From Rickettsia sp. MEAM1 (Bemisia tabaci) (GTDB lineage Bacteria; Pseudomonadota; Alphaproteobacteria; Rickettsiales; Rickettsiaceae): a stretch of DNA of 64,000 bases. The stretch spans positions 930,001 through 994,000 of the forward strand of contig NZ_CP016305.1 in NCBI RefSeq assembly GCF_002285905.1. Direction: 5' to 3'. Below are positions 18,705 through 27,795 of the stretch, piece by piece. The notes under the pieces were generated by a model, which was given only the letters and a program-made list of their open reading frames with translations, ran no database searches and had not been told where the DNA came from. Every line of letters begins with the position of its first letter. Within the stretch, counting starts at the first letter, position 1. The position numbers and the translations under genes are program-made.

Positions 18705-19562
18705 ATGCAAAAGATTTACTATATAATTTTTACGGCTATTTTTGGGCTGATATCAATTTCTAGCTCACTATTTTCAGTTGATCAACGTCAATCTGCTGTA
18801 GTATTCCAATTTGGTGAAGCAGTAAGAACCATAGAAAAACCTGGGCTGCATATTAAAGTTCCGTTAATTCAAAATGTTGAATTTTTTGATAAGCGTCTTT
18901 TAGATGTTAAAGTTGAAGCAAAAGAGTTAACGGCTGCTGATGGTAAAAGAGTTATTGTTGATGCTTATGCTAAGTTTCAAATTAATAATCCTGTAATGTT
19001 TTATAAAACTGTTCATGATTATCAAGGAGTCAAAATTAGGCTGACTCGTAACCTTGAATCTTCAATGCGAAAAGTAATAGGTAAGATTTCGCTAAGTAGT
19101 TTATTATCACAAGAGCGTAGTAATGTAATGCTTAATATTTTAAATCAAGTAGATGGTGAAGCTAAAAGCTTTGGTATTGATGTAGTTGATGTTAGAATTT
19201 TAAGATCTGACTTACCAAAAGAAAATAGTGCGGCTATTTATCGTCGTATGCAAACTGCTCGTGAAAAAGAAGCGACACAAATTAGGGCAGAAGGGCAAGA
19301 AGAAAGTGTTCGTATTCGCTCAAAAGCAGATAAGGAAAGTAAGATAATACTTGCTAAGGCTTACAAAGATGCCCAAATTATCAAAGGTGATGGTGACGAG
19401 AAAGCGGCTAAAATATATAATTCTGCTTATTCTGCCGATCCAGAATTTTACAAATTTTATAAGTCGCTTTTAGTATATAAAAATTCTTTAAAGAAAGAAG
19501 ATACTAATTTTATCATTTCGCCCGATGCTGAAGTTTTAAAATATCTTAATTTAGCTAAGTAG
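18705..19562 (+). CDS. hflC: Membrane protease modulator HflC
   Basis: 285-residue partner of HflK. An N-terminal membrane anchor (residues 4-22) is followed by the SPFH domain (VDQRQSAVVFQFGEAVRTIE, GLHIKVPLIQNVEFFDKR). The C-terminal helical region carries the family segment YRRMQTAREKEATQIRAEG. Its stop precedes the degP start by 3 bp, so those two are coupled. Confidence 0.95.
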   Translation: MQKIYYIIFTAIFGLISISSSLFSVDQRQSAVVFQFGEAVRTIEKPGLHIKVPLIQNVEFFDKRLLDVKVEAKELTAADGKRVIVDAYAKFQINNPVMFYKTVHDYQGVKIRLTRNLESSMRKVIGKISLSSLLSQERSNVMLNILNQVDGEAKSFGIDVVDVRILRSDLPKENSAAIYRRMQTAREKEATQIRAEGQEESVRIRSKADKESKIILAKAYKDAQIIKGDGDEKAAKIYNSAYSADPEFYKFYKSLLVYKNSLKKEDTNFIISPDAEVLKYLNLAK

Positions 19563-19565
19563 TAT

Positions 19566-21107
19566 ATGAATCTGAAAATATTTTTTGTTATAATAATTTT
19601 AATATTTAATAACAATGTTTTAGCGAAAGAAAATAATAAATCTTCAAAAGCAATAGATTTCGAAGAGGAAAGTGAATTTACTGAAATAAATTCCGTACCT
19701 CTAAAAGTAAATAATGCATCACGTTATAGTTTTGCTGATATAGTCGAGCCTTTAATCCCTGCTGTTGTTAATATTTCTACTATAGAATATGTTAATAATA
19801 AGGCAGAAGCTGCAGAAAAAGACCCTTTACAAGAAAAAAAACCTCTGGATTTCATTAATGATTTTCTAGAACGTCTTAACATACCTCTTAATCTTGAAGA
19901 AGTTGACCCTACTCCAAAAGCGATGCCGCTCGGTTCTGGCTTTATTATTGAACCTAATGGTTTGATAGTTACAAATTATCACGTGATTGCTAATCTTAGT
20001 AAGATTAATGTAAAATTAGCTGATAACACTGAATTACCAGCTAAACTAATAGGTAGTGATACTAAAACTGATTTAGCTCTTTTAAAAATAGATGTTGAAG
20101 AACCGCTGCCTTTCGTTGAATTTGGTGATTCAAATGATGCAAGAGTAGGAGACTGGGTTATTGCGATCGGTAATCCTTTTGGTAATCTTGGCGGTACTGT
20201 TACTGCGGGTATTATTTCTTCAAAAGGACGAGATATTGATATCGATACTAATAATATAGTCGATAATTTTATCCAAACAGATGCGGCAATTAATAACGGC
20301 AATTCTGGTGGTCCTATGTTTAATCTGGATCAAAAAGTAATTGGGGTAAATACGGCAATTTTTTCACCGCTTGGCACTAATATAGGTATTGGTTTTGCTA
20401 TCCCTTCAAATACTGCAAAGCCTATAATTGAGCGTCTTAAAAAAGATGGTAAAATAAATAGAGGTCGTCTTGGTGTAACAATACAAGATTTGACCGAAGA
20501 AATATCAGAAGGTTTAGGGCTAAAAGATACTAATGGTGTGTTAGTTGCTAAAATACAAAAAGATGATCCAGGTGATAAAGCAGGCATCAAAACAGGCGAT
20601 ATAATATTAGAGTTTGCAGGGCAGGCAGTTAAAAATACTAAAAGATTACGTGTAATTGTTGCTGATATTCCTGTCGATCAAGAAGTGAAAGTAAAAGTAT
20701 TAAGAGATGGAGAAACAATAGAATTACCAATAAAAATGACTTCAGATAATGAGGAAGTTAAACAAGAAGCTCTAGAAGAAAATATAGAAAAAGTTACCAA
20801 GAAAGAAGATAATGGTACGTCTATTACAAAAAGTAATATCACTTTTAGTAACTTGACTGAGGAATTAAAGCAAAAATTTGCTATATCTGCTGATAAGGTA
20901 GGATTAGTTATTACAAACGTTGATGAAGAAGATAGTAGCTTTAGAGTTGGTGATTTAGTAAGTAATGTTAACCAAGAAAGCATAAGCGATATAAATAAAC
21001 TAGAAGAATTATATGAAAATGCTAAAAAATCAGAAAAGCAAAATATTTTGCTTTTGATTGAGAGAGATGATAGTAGTATGTTCGTTCCATTATCGGTTAC
21101 TAATTAA
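19566..21107 (+). CDS. degP: Periplasmic serine protease DegP/HtrA family
   Basis: 513-residue envelope protease/chaperone that degrades misfolded exported proteins. The signal peptide is residues 1-20. The trypsin-like catalytic triad is H139 (TNYHVIA), D169 (TKTDLALLK) and S247 (NNGNSGGPMF). The first PDZ domain spans about residues 300-390 (GRLGVTIQDLTEEI), and a second, more divergent one runs from about 430 to the end. It lies 3 bp after hflC, a common alphaproteobacterial arrangement joining two membrane quality-control systems. Confidence 0.95.
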   Translation: MNLKIFFVIIILIFNNNVLAKENNKSSKAIDFEEESEFTEINSVPLKVNNASRYSFADIVEPLIPAVVNISTIEYVNNKAEAAEKDPLQEKKPLDFINDFLERLNIPLNLEEVDPTPKAMPLGSGFIIEPNGLIVTNYHVIANLSKINVKLADNTELPAKLIGSDTKTDLALLKIDVEEPLPFVEFGDSNDARVGDWVIAIGNPFGNLGGTVTAGIISSKGRDIDIDTNNIVDNFIQTDAAINNGNSGGPMFNLDQKVIGVNTAIFSPLGTNIGIGFAIPSNTAKPIIERLKKDGKINRGRLGVTIQDLTEEISEGLGLKDTNGVLVAKIQKDDPGDKAGIKTGDIILEFAGQAVKNTKRLRVIVADIPVDQEVKVKVLRDGETIELPIKMTSDNEEVKQEALEENIEKVTKKEDNGTSITKSNITFSNLTEELKQKFAISADKVGLVITNVDEEDSSFRVGDLVSNVNQESISDINKLEELYENAKKSEKQNILLLIERDDSSMFVPLSVTN

Positions 21108-21157
21108 GTATCATGTCGTGGTGGTGTTATCTGCGTGGATTGAAAAACGCCCTCGAT

Positions 21158-21279
21158 GTCATCCCGTGGCTTGTCCACGGGATCCAGAAAAAAGCGAGAA
21201 AAATCGAGCTTTTAATTTTAAAATTTGCTATATTTAGGCTTTTTAAGTAATGGATCCCTTGAATAAATCACGGGATGAC
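21158..21279. repeat. Family B element
   Basis: Starts GTCATCCCGTGGCTTGTCCA and ends AATCACGGGATGAC, with inner AAAGCGAGAAAAATCGAGC and TTGCTATATTTAGG. The 21108-21349 gap holds this and a partial second hairpin. Confidence 0.85.
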
Positions 21280-21349
21280 AGAGAGAGAATGATCCAAGCC
21301 ACGGGATGACATAAACCATATAAAATAAAAACAACCAATACCATAATTT

Positions 21350-22096
21350 ATGAGTGAAAAAATTGCAATTTTAAGTGCATATAGTTTTGTAAATATAGAA
21401 GAGCCGGAAAGCTTAATACCGAAACTATTATTTGTCGGTAAAAGAAAATATCTTAAAGGTACTATCTTATTATCGAAAGAAGGTTTTAATGGTTCTTTTT
21501 CAGGTTCATATGAAAGTGTAAATCTTGTACTTGAAGAATTAAAAAAACTAACTAATGCGAAAAACGTGAATGTTAAAATAAATTATAGCGAAATACATCC
21601 TTTTCAAAAGTTAAAAGTCAGGCTTAAAAAAGAAATCGTTGCGATGAATGTTGACAATTTAAATGTTAATCTGTTTAAAGGCAAGTATATAGAGACAAAA
21701 GATTGGGATGAATTCATTACGAAACAAGATGTTATAGTAGTGGATACACGTAACGACTATGAAGTGGAAGTCGGTACGTTCAAAGCAGCAATTAATCCAT
21801 ATACTGAAACATTTAAACAATTTCCAGCTTGGGCTCTGCAAAATGCTGAATTACTTAAAGGTAAGAAAATTGCAATGTTCTGTACCGGCGGCATACGTTG
21901 TGAAAAATCTACTAGCTTACTGAAAAGTATGGGGCATGAAGAGGTATATCACTTAAAAGGTGGTATATTGCAATATTTAGAAGATACGCAAAATAAGAAT
22001 AATTTATGGCAAGGTGAGTGCTTTGTTTTTGATGATAGAAGAGCGGTGGCGGATGATCTAGCACCTGCTGAAGGGTACTGGCTCGAGAGAAAGTAA
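21350..22096 (+). CDS. trhO: tRNA uridine(34) hydroxylase, rhodanese-type (TrhO/UPF0176)
   Basis: 248 residues of the UPF0176 family, which includes TrhO, the oxygen-dependent enzyme that makes 5-hydroxyuridine at tRNA position 34. The N-terminal acylphosphatase-like part contains [12 protein letters not shown]. The rhodanese domain includes [20 protein letters not shown], with active cysteine C178 in [12 protein letters not shown]. The enzymatic role is inferred from the family. A family D repeat starts right at the stop codon. Confidence 0.9.
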   Translation: MSEKIAILSAYSFVNIEEPESLIPKLLFVGKRKYLKGTILLSKEGFNGSFSGSYESVNLVLEELKKLTNAKNVNVKINYSEIHPFQKLKVRLKKEIVAMNVDNLNVNLFKGKYIETKDWDEFITKQDVIVVDTRNDYEVEVGTFKAAINPYTETFKQFPAWALQNAELLKGKKIAMFCTGGIRCEKSTSLLKSMGHEEVYHLKGGILQYLEDTQNKNNLWQGECFVFDDRRAVADDLAPAEGYWLERK

Positions 22097-22222
22097 TACT
22101 CGCTTTGTTTGAAAAATTGGCTACGTTGTTTTTTGCTTTTAATCCGATACTATACTATATGCACGTTGCGGTTAAAAGCTTCAAAACTCCTTGCTCTTTT
22201 CCAAATAAAGCTTCGTCTTAAA
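22097..22222. repeat. Family D repeat between trhO and sdhC
   Basis: Begins TACTCGCTTTGTTTGAAAAA at the trhO stop, then a degenerate core (ATACTATACTATATGCACGT) and the return block CTCCTTGCTCTTTTCCAAAT. Confidence 0.7.
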
Positions 22223-22248
22223 AGTATAATACAAACCAATAATATAAT

Positions 22249-22626
22249 ATGACTAAAACCAAACAAGAAATTTATAATAAGCGTCCTATTTCGCCGCATC
22301 TAACTATATATAAGCCGCAAATAAGTTCTACCTTGTCGATTTTGCATCGTATGACAGGGGTAGCTTTATTTTTTGCAGTTTCAATTTTGGCATGGTGGTT
22401 TATTCTTAGTAAATTTGATAGTAATTATATACAGCTAGCTAATTGTTGTTGCATTATAAAAATATGTTTGATACTAACTAGCTTTGCTTGGTTTTATCAT
22501 TTATGCAACGGCATCAGGCATTTATTTTGGGATATTGGATTAGGCTTTTCTATAAAAGCAGTTAATTTAACAGGCTGGAGCGTGGTTATTTGTTCTGTCT
22601 TATTTACGATATTGTTGTGGGTGTGA
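22249..22626 (+). CDS. sdhC: Succinate dehydrogenase cytochrome b556 subunit
   Basis: 125-residue membrane anchor of complex II that helps bind heme b and ubiquinone. The family signature RPISPHLTIYKPQ at residues 14-26 is followed by SSTLSILHRMTGVALFF. Two further helices follow, the middle one starting near the conserved HLCNGIRHLFWD with candidate heme-ligand histidines. It is first of sdhC-sdhD-sdhA, but a GIY-YIG gene separates it from sdhD here. Confidence 0.95.
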   Translation: MTKTKQEIYNKRPISPHLTIYKPQISSTLSILHRMTGVALFFAVSILAWWFILSKFDSNYIQLANCCCIIKICLILTSFAWFYHLCNGIRHLFWDIGLGFSIKAVNLTGWSVVICSVLFTILLWV

Positions 22627-22736
22627 AATGTACAATGCTATTCCAACGTAGGCACATAAGTTTTAAGTCAAAAGAAAAAAGTTTTTGATGTTATTTTGGT
22701 ATGAGTTTCACTTACGTGTATTGAGAAAAGCGTTCT

Positions 22737-22768
22737 ATGTCATTCCCGCGTAGGCGGGAATCCAGAAA
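22737..22768. repeat. Left 32-bp arm flanking the GIY-YIG gene
   Basis: Family A arm beginning ATGTCATTCCCGCGTAGGCG. It is the perfect reverse complement of 23065-23096 on the other side of the gene. Confidence 0.92.
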
Positions 22769-22789
22769 AAATAAAATTAAAGTAATAAA

Positions 22790-23093
22790 AATGTATTGGG
22801 TATATATATTATGTTCCGATCGTAATGGTACTTTATATATTGGTATTACTAATAATATATTGCGTCGTGCTTATGAACATAAACAAAAAGTGATTAAAGG
22901 ATTTATATCAAAATATAATATTATAAAACTTGTTTATACAAAAGAATTTGCTGACATCAAAGAAGCTCCTACTAGAGAAAAAGCTTTAAAAAAATGGAAT
23001 CGTGGCTGGAAAATAAAATTGATAGAAAGTATTAATCCTAAATGGAACGATTTAGGCGAGTGTATTTCTGGATTCCCGCCTACGCGGGAATGA
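22790..23093 (+). CDS. GIY-YIG nuclease family protein
   Basis: Small single-domain nuclease of the UPF0213/GIY-YIG type, 100 residues from the ATG at 22790. The fold is complete: VYILCSDRNGTLYIGITN (both tyrosine motifs), then the arginine in LRRAYEHK, and the metal-binding glutamate in APTREKALKKWNR. I chose 22790 rather than the in-frame ATG at 22737. The extra 18 residues from 22737 (SFPRRRESRKN) are the translated repeat arm, and homologues start at MYWVYIL. The last residues (SGFPPTRE) are also repeat-derived. It interrupts sdhC-sdhD in the same orientation. Confidence 0.88.
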
Positions 23094-23096
23094 CAT
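23065..23096. repeat. Right 32-bp arm flanking the GIY-YIG gene
   Basis: Perfect reverse complement of 22737-22768, ending GCGGGAATGACAT. It includes the GIY-YIG stop codon. Confidence 0.92.
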
Positions 23097-23152
23097 TAAA
23101 AGGATTGAGAAGCTAAAACAAATAACAAAAAAAATGTGTTTAGAGAAAATTA

Positions 23153-23530
23153 ATGACATATGATTTTAGAGCAGAGATTGTAAAAGCAAAAAATACTGGT
23201 TCTGCTAAAAGTGGTTCACATCATTGGTTACTACAAAGAATTACCGCTATTATATTAGTGTTGTGTTCTGTATGGTTACTATATTTTACGTTAGCCCATA
23301 AAAACAGTGATGTAAATATTATTATTTGGGAGCTGAAAAGACCTATTAATTTAATACCTTTATTAATCGCAGTAATTACTTCTTTATATCATGCCATGCT
23401 TGGAATGCAGGTAGTAATAGAGGATTATGTAAGCTGCAACAAGTTACGGAATACATTAATTATAGCAGTGAAGCTATTTAGTATTTTAACTATCATAGCT
23501 TTTATAGTAGCTGTGTTTTATGGAAAGTAA
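23153..23530 (+). CDS. sdhD: Succinate dehydrogenase hydrophobic anchor subunit
   Basis: 125-residue second membrane anchor of complex II. The signature GSAKSGSHHWLLQRITAII lies near residue 17, and HAMLGMQVVIEDYV contains the heme-proximal histidine and the quinone-site aspartate-tyrosine (DY) pair. There are three helices. Separated from sdhC by the GIY-YIG unit and from sdhA by repeats. Confidence 0.94.
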   Translation: MTYDFRAEIVKAKNTGSAKSGSHHWLLQRITAIILVLCSVWLLYFTLAHKNSDVNIIIWELKRPINLIPLLIAVITSLYHAMLGMQVVIEDYVSCNKLRNTLIIAVKLFSILTIIAFIVAVFYGK

Positions 23531-23666
23531 ACAAGCATCAGAAGCGTATGATGCAGAGAATGCAAGGTTAATAATATTAAGGGAAGCTGTAAGGGTAGGA
23601 ATACATCACGCTGAAAATGATATATTCAGCAAAAAATTAATTTTAGATTTAATTGATGATGAGTAA
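23520..23666 (+). CDS. Small ORF, possible antitoxin remnant (48 aa)
   Basis: An ATG-initiated 48-codon frame overlaps the end of sdhD by 11 bp. The predicted peptide is helical and acidic (ENARLIILREAVRVGIHHAE, then LDLIDDE). Its ARL-x-x-LREAV-x-x-GI pattern resembles the C-terminal half of ParD-type antitoxins, but no DNA-binding N-terminus and no toxin gene is present. I cannot assign a function; it may be a relic. Confidence 0.4.
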   Translation: MESKQASEAYDAENARLIILREAVRVGIHHAENDIFSKKLILDLIDDE

Positions 23667-23681
23667 ATTTTTGTAAAACGT

Positions 23682-23868
23682 CATTGCAAGGAGCAAAGGT
23701 TCTTGTTGCATAGCTCCGATGTCATTCCCGCGAAAGCGGGAATGACATATAAGGCATTTTCCGAGCCATACAACAAAGCCGGAGCAAAGCGACAAAGCAA
23801 TCTAGAAAAAATAATAAAAATACTAAAGTATTTTTAGCTGGACCCCGTGGACAAGCCACGGGGTGACA
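23682..23868. repeat. Cluster of palindromic repeats before sdhA
   Basis: Partial C arm near 23682, a perfect 26-bp hairpin (23721-23746) identical to that at 10772, another degenerate C arm, and a B-type hairpin (GGACCCCGTGGACAAGCCAC) near 23840-23868. Nothing coding is seen here. Confidence 0.75.
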
Positions 23869-23916
23869 ATAGTGGAAGAAATCCATACAAACATTTAAAA
23901 ATAGAAAATTAACTTA

Positions 23917-25707
23917 ATGACCAAATCGTATAATATAATTCATCATAAATTTGACGTAATAGTCGTAGGGGCAGGCGGTGCAGGTTTACGTGCTGCGTTC
24001 GGTATGGCTAAAGAAGGTCTTAATACGGCTTGTATATCGAAGCTATTCCCTACTCGTAGCCATACGGTTGCAGCACAAGGTGGTATTAGTGCAGCTCTTG
24101 GGAATATGGGGGCGGATGATTGGCGTTGGCATATGTATGATACAGTTAAAGGTTCTGATTGGTTAGGCGATCAGGATGCAATCGAATATATGTGCAAGAA
24201 TGCTCCGGATGCGATTTTAGAGCTTGAGCATTACGGCGTACCTTTTTCAAGAACCGAAGAGGGAAAAATTTATCAGCGTCCTTTTGGTGGTATGACTACT
24301 GAGTACGGCAAAGGTAAGGCAGCACAACGTACATGTGCGGCAGCAGATCGTACTGGACATGCTATACTTCATACTTTATATCAACAATCATTAAAGCATA
24401 AAGTACAGTTTTTTATCGAATATTTCGCTATTGATTTATTAATGGAAGATGGTGAATGTAGAGGGGTAGTTGCATGGAATTTAGATGATGGTAGTCTGCA
24501 TTGTTTTAGAGCACATAATGTAGTGCTTGCAACGGGCGGATATGGGCGTGCTTATTTTTCAGCAACTTCCGCTCACACTTGCACGGGTGATGGGGGTGGT
24601 ATGGCGATTAGAGCAGGCTTGCCGCTGCAAGATATGGAGTTTGTCCAGTTCCATCCGACCGGAATATATTCAGCTGGTTGTCTTATAACAGAGGGAGCTA
24701 GAGGTGAGGGTGGTTATCTTGTTAACGCTAATGGTGAGCGTTTCATGGAACGTTATGCACCGGCGGCAAAGGATTTAGCATCACGGGATGTGGTTTCAAG
24801 AGCGATGACTATAGAAATCCGTGAGGGGCGAGGAGTTGGAGAGCATAAAGATCATGTATTCTTGCATTTAAATCATTTATCACCTGAAATTTTACATAGT
24901 CGTTTGCCTGGTATTTCTGAAACAGCTAAAATTTTTGCTGGTGTTGATGTAACAAAAGAGCCAATTCCGGTACTTCCGACAGTACATTATAATATGGGCG
25001 GAATCCCTACTAATTATCATGGTCAGGTAATAATTAAAGACGGCAAAAACCATAATAGCGTAGTAAAAGGTCTTATGTCGATCGGTGAAGCTGCTTGTGT
25101 ATCAGTGCATGGTGCTAATCGTTTAGGGTCAAATTCTTTGCTTGATTTAGTAGTATTCGGCAGAAGTGCAGCACTAAAAGCAGCTGAGCTTATTAAGCCA
25201 GCAAGTCCGCATAAACCTGTATCAGAAGAATCACTTGAAAAAATTATTAGTAGATTTGATAAAATTCGTCATAGTAGCGGTAATATTTTGGTTGCAGATT
25301 TAAGGCTCAAAATGCAACGAACTATGCAAAGTCATGCTTCAGTATTTAGAACTCAAGAAGTGCTAGATGAGGTAGCAGAAATGATTAGCGAGATAAGAAG
25401 CGGTTATAAAGATATAAAAATTAATGATAAATCTTTAATTTGGAATAGCGATTTAGTTGAAGCTTTAGAGCTAGATAATTTACTTGATCAGGCTTTAGTA
25501 ACTGTATATTCAGCAGCTGCAAGAAAAGAAAGTAGAGGAGCACACGCAAGGGAGGATTATCCTGATCGTAACGATAAAGATTGGATGCAGCACACTCTTA
25601 GTTGGGTTGACGAAGCCGGCAAGGTAGGGCTTGATTACAAACCTGTTACTTTAACTACTTTGAGTGATGAAGTGAAAGCAATCCCACCAGCGAAGAGAGT
25701 GTATTAA
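23917..25707 (+). CDS. sdhA: Succinate dehydrogenase flavoprotein subunit
   Basis: 596-residue catalytic subunit of complex II that oxidises succinate to fumarate with covalent FAD. The FAD-binding Rossmann motif [14 protein letters not shown] lies at residues 16-29. The flavin-linking histidine region is [13 protein letters not shown], active-site residues include [20 protein letters not shown], and the C-terminal conserved segment is [15 protein letters not shown]. sdhB is not next to it, and is often unlinked in Rickettsia. Confidence 0.97.
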   Translation: MTKSYNIIHHKFDVIVVGAGGAGLRAAFGMAKEGLNTACISKLFPTRSHTVAAQGGISAALGNMGADDWRWHMYDTVKGSDWLGDQDAIEYMCKNAPDAILELEHYGVPFSRTEEGKIYQRPFGGMTTEYGKGKAAQRTCAAADRTGHAILHTLYQQSLKHKVQFFIEYFAIDLLMEDGECRGVVAWNLDDGSLHCFRAHNVVLATGGYGRAYFSATSAHTCTGDGGGMAIRAGLPLQDMEFVQFHPTGIYSAGCLITEGARGEGGYLVNANGERFMERYAPAAKDLASRDVVSRAMTIEIREGRGVGEHKDHVFLHLNHLSPEILHSRLPGISETAKIFAGVDVTKEPIPVLPTVHYNMGGIPTNYHGQVIIKDGKNHNSVVKGLMSIGEAACVSVHGANRLGSNSLLDLVVFGRSAALKAAELIKPASPHKPVSEESLEKIISRFDKIRHSSGNILVADLRLKMQRTMQSHASVFRTQEVLDEVAEMISEIRSGYKDIKINDKSLIWNSDLVEALELDNLLDQALVTVYSAAARKESRGAHAREDYPDRNDKDWMQHTLSWVDEAGKVGLDYKPVTLTTLSDEVKAIPPAKRVY

Positions 25708-25713
25708 AAAATT

Positions 25714-25810
25714 GTCATTGCGAGGAAAAACTGTAAGTTTTGACGAAGCAATCTCATGAAGTACTATGTCATTTGTTTTCTGGACCCTGTGGACAAGCCA
25801 AGGGGTGACA
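25714..25810. repeat. Partial family C arm joined to a B-type hairpin
   Basis: GTCATTGCGAGGAAAAACTG plus GACGAAGCAATCTCATGA, without the normal return arm, then CTGGACCCTGTGGACAAGCC. Mosaic of two families, just after sdhA. Confidence 0.65.
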
Positions 25811-25935
25811 GGGGAAAATGATCCACGTGGGCAATGCCTCCGTGGAACGACATAAACAAGCCATGCAATAACGTCCTTTGCTCTTTGCAATGACAAAAAT
25901 CTGGCACAATAGCTAAAAATTATATCACTAAAAAT

Positions 25936-26592
25936 ATGTTTGAATATTTAATAAAATTTTCTCCAAAAATTCTTTTTATTGTAGAAGGGACTTTGGTCAC
26001 TTTAAAATATAGCGTTATTGCTGTTATATTTGGCTTAGTTATAGGAGTATTGCTAGCACTTTGTAAAGTAAATAAAAATCGTGCATTAAGACTTTTCGCA
26101 GATTTTTATACTTCCATTTTTAGAGGTACGCCTTTATTAATCCAATTAAGTATTATATATTTTGCATCGCCTTATTTAATAGGTATTAAATTTACTGTAT
26201 TTATGGCAGGTGCTATTTCTTTTTCTCTTAATTCAGGTGCTTATGTTTCGGAAGTAATAAGAGCAGGAATTAATGCAGTTGATAAAGGACAGTTTGACGC
26301 GGCAGAAGCTCTTGCTATCCCCCAATTTTTGATTATGAAAGATATAATTTTGCCACAAGCAATTAAAAATATTTTTCCATCGCTAACCAATGAGCTTATT
26401 AATTTAATCAAAGAGTCAGCCATTATTTCAATGTTTGGAGAAATGGACTTGATGAAAAGAGCACAAATTGTATCGCTTGAGACGTATAATTATTTTTTCC
26501 CAATGATTGTTGCCGCTTGTTGTTACTATATTTTAGTGCTGCTAATAAGTTTTATAGCAAGAATAATAGAGAAAAAACTAATTGTTAGTTAA
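25936..26592 (+). CDS. Polar amino acid ABC transporter permease (GlnP-like)
   Basis: 218-residue inner-membrane permease of the His/Glu/Gln/Arg type. The N-terminal family motif GTLVTLKYSVIAVIFGLVIG is followed by FRGTPLLIQLSIIYF. The ATPase-contact (EAA) loop is DAAEALAIPQFLIMKDIILPQA. It would import an amino acid with an ATPase not found here and perhaps the binding protein at 57787, which is unlinked. Substrate unknown. Confidence 0.9.
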   Translation: MFEYLIKFSPKILFIVEGTLVTLKYSVIAVIFGLVIGVLLALCKVNKNRALRLFADFYTSIFRGTPLLIQLSIIYFASPYLIGIKFTVFMAGAISFSLNSGAYVSEVIRAGINAVDKGQFDAAEALAIPQFLIMKDIILPQAIKNIFPSLTNELINLIKESAIISMFGEMDLMKRAQIVSLETYNYFFPMIVAACCYYILVLLISFIARIIEKKLIVS

Positions 26593-26696
26593 AACATACT
26601 TGCTTTTATGGAAAAAGTAATTATAATTTAAATTTAGTGTAATTTAATTTGAAAGTGTAAATATATTATTTGCATTTGTAAAATCATTTAAAATTC

Positions 26697-26723
26697 AAAG
26701 GGCAAAAGTAGTTTTTGCCCTTT
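26697..26723 (+). terminator. Strong hairpin after the ABC permease gene
   Basis: AAAGGGCAAAA / TTTTTGCCCTTT with a 4-5 base loop, about 105 bp after the permease stop and before the ribosomal cluster. The descending stem is itself T-rich. Likely a factor-independent terminator. Confidence 0.65.
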
Positions 26724-26734
26724 AATCATCCTAT

Positions 26735-26858
26735 GTACCTTTGATATTTCAAGATTTAGTACGTCAAATTTCGGGATTCGTCTTTGCTCACGTACTATTT
26801 GTACGCTGTGCAGTCTCACCGCTTATTTGACTTCCAACTTTTGAAATCTCTGTGGTAC
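26735..26858. repeat. Family D repeat in the rpsL leader
   Basis: Bounded by GTACC / GGTAC, with TATTTCAAGATTTAGTACGT, a core CTCACGTACTATTTGTACGC and the return block CTTCCAACTTTTGAAATCTC. It ends about 28 bp before the rpsL start, so it is probably transcribed in the rpsL leader. Its closest relative in the window lies inverted between rpoB and rpoC. Confidence 0.78.
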
Positions 26859-26886
26859 TTGTAAGTTTTTTTGGAGTGTTTTTTTA

Positions 26887-27276
26887 ATGCCAACATATAA
26901 TCAATTAGTACGTTTTGGAAGAAAATCAAAAGTTCGTAAAACTAAATCTCCTGCGTTAGAGGCTAATCCTTTTAAAAGTGGAGTTTGTTTAGTAGTAAAA
27001 ACTGTTACTCCTAAAAAGCCTAACTCAGCTCTTCGTAAAGTAGCAACTGTGCGTTTAAGTAATAAAAGAACAGTAAATGTTTATATTCCTGGTGAAAAGC
27101 ATAGTGTGAAAGAGCACGATAGAGTATTAGTAAGAGGCGGGCAGGTTCCTGATCTTCCAGGGGTAAAATATCACGTGGTACTCGGTGCTTATGATATTGC
27201 CGGAGTTAAAGGGCGTAAACAAGGTCGTTCACGTTATGGTGCTCCTCGTAAACAAGTTGTAGCTATAAAAAAATAA
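26887..27276 (+). CDS. rpsL: 30S ribosomal protein S12
   Basis: 129-residue decoding-site protein of the small subunit. Conserved loops [15 protein letters not shown] and [18 protein letters not shown] are present. First gene of the long cluster rpsL-rpsG-fusA-tRNA-secE-nusG-rplKAJL-rpoBC. Confidence 0.98.
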   Translation: MPTYNQLVRFGRKSKVRKTKSPALEANPFKSGVCLVVKTVTPKKPNSALRKVATVRLSNKRTVNVYIPGEKHSVKEHDRVLVRGGQVPDLPGVKYHVVLGAYDIAGVKGRKQGRSRYGAPRKQVVAIKK

Positions 27277-27301
27277 TTATTAGTTAGAGAGAAAAAGTCA
27301 A

Positions 27302-27793
27302 ATGTCACGTCGTCACGCCGCAGAAAAGCGAGTAATTTTACCTAATATGAAGTATAACAGTGTTTTACTTTCTAGGTTTATCAATAATATTATGAAAGAG
27401 GGAAAAAAAGCTCTCGCAGAAAAAATAGTTTATTCTGCTTTCGATAAAATTGAAAAGAAACATAAAGCTGATCCATATCAGACTTTCAGCAATGCTATGA
27501 ATAATGTAAAGCCATATTTGGAAGTAACTTCTGTAAGAGTAGGAGGAGCTAATTATCAAGTTCCAACTCTGGTTGATGAAAGAAGAGGCTATGCTCTTGC
27601 ATCTCGTTGGATTATTACAGCGGCAACAAAACGTTCTGAAAAAATGATGATTGATAAACTCGCTGAAGAATTATTTGAAGCTTCAAATAATAGAGGTGTT
27701 GCTATTAAGAAGAAAGAAGACACTCATAAAATGGCTGAAGCTAATAAAGCTTTCTCACACTTTAGCCCTAAAAAAACAAAGCAGGGTAACTAA
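27302..27793 (+). CDS. rpsG: 30S ribosomal protein S7
   Basis: 163-residue primary 16S rRNA-binding protein that nucleates head assembly. The N-terminal segment [17 protein letters not shown] and the conserved [20 protein letters not shown] are present. The C-terminal tail ([11 protein letters not shown]) is a few residues longer than common bacterial forms. It follows rpsL by 25 bp and precedes fusA by 2 bp. Confidence 0.98.
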   Translation: MSRRHAAEKRVILPNMKYNSVLLSRFINNIMKEGKKALAEKIVYSAFDKIEKKHKADPYQTFSNAMNNVKPYLEVTSVRVGGANYQVPTLVDERRGYALASRWIITAATKRSEKMMIDKLAEELFEASNNRGVAIKKKEDTHKMAEANKAFSHFSPKKTKQGN

Positions 27794-27795
27794 AT

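Larger units (their letters stand above)
22737..23096 (+). mobile_element. Candidate repeat-bounded unit carrying a GIY-YIG nuclease
   Basis: A 360-bp segment between sdhC and sdhD bounded by perfect 32-bp inverted copies of the family A arm, with one nuclease gene filling the interior. Elsewhere in the window the same two arms bracket only about 15 to 70 bp. The gene therefore sits where a normal element has its loop. That it is mobile is inference. Confidence 0.55.

Noticed and set aside
22737-22789. Longer GIY-YIG protein starting MSFPRRRESR
   Set aside because: Those residues are the translated repeat arm. The GIY-YIG fold starts at the ATG at 22790.
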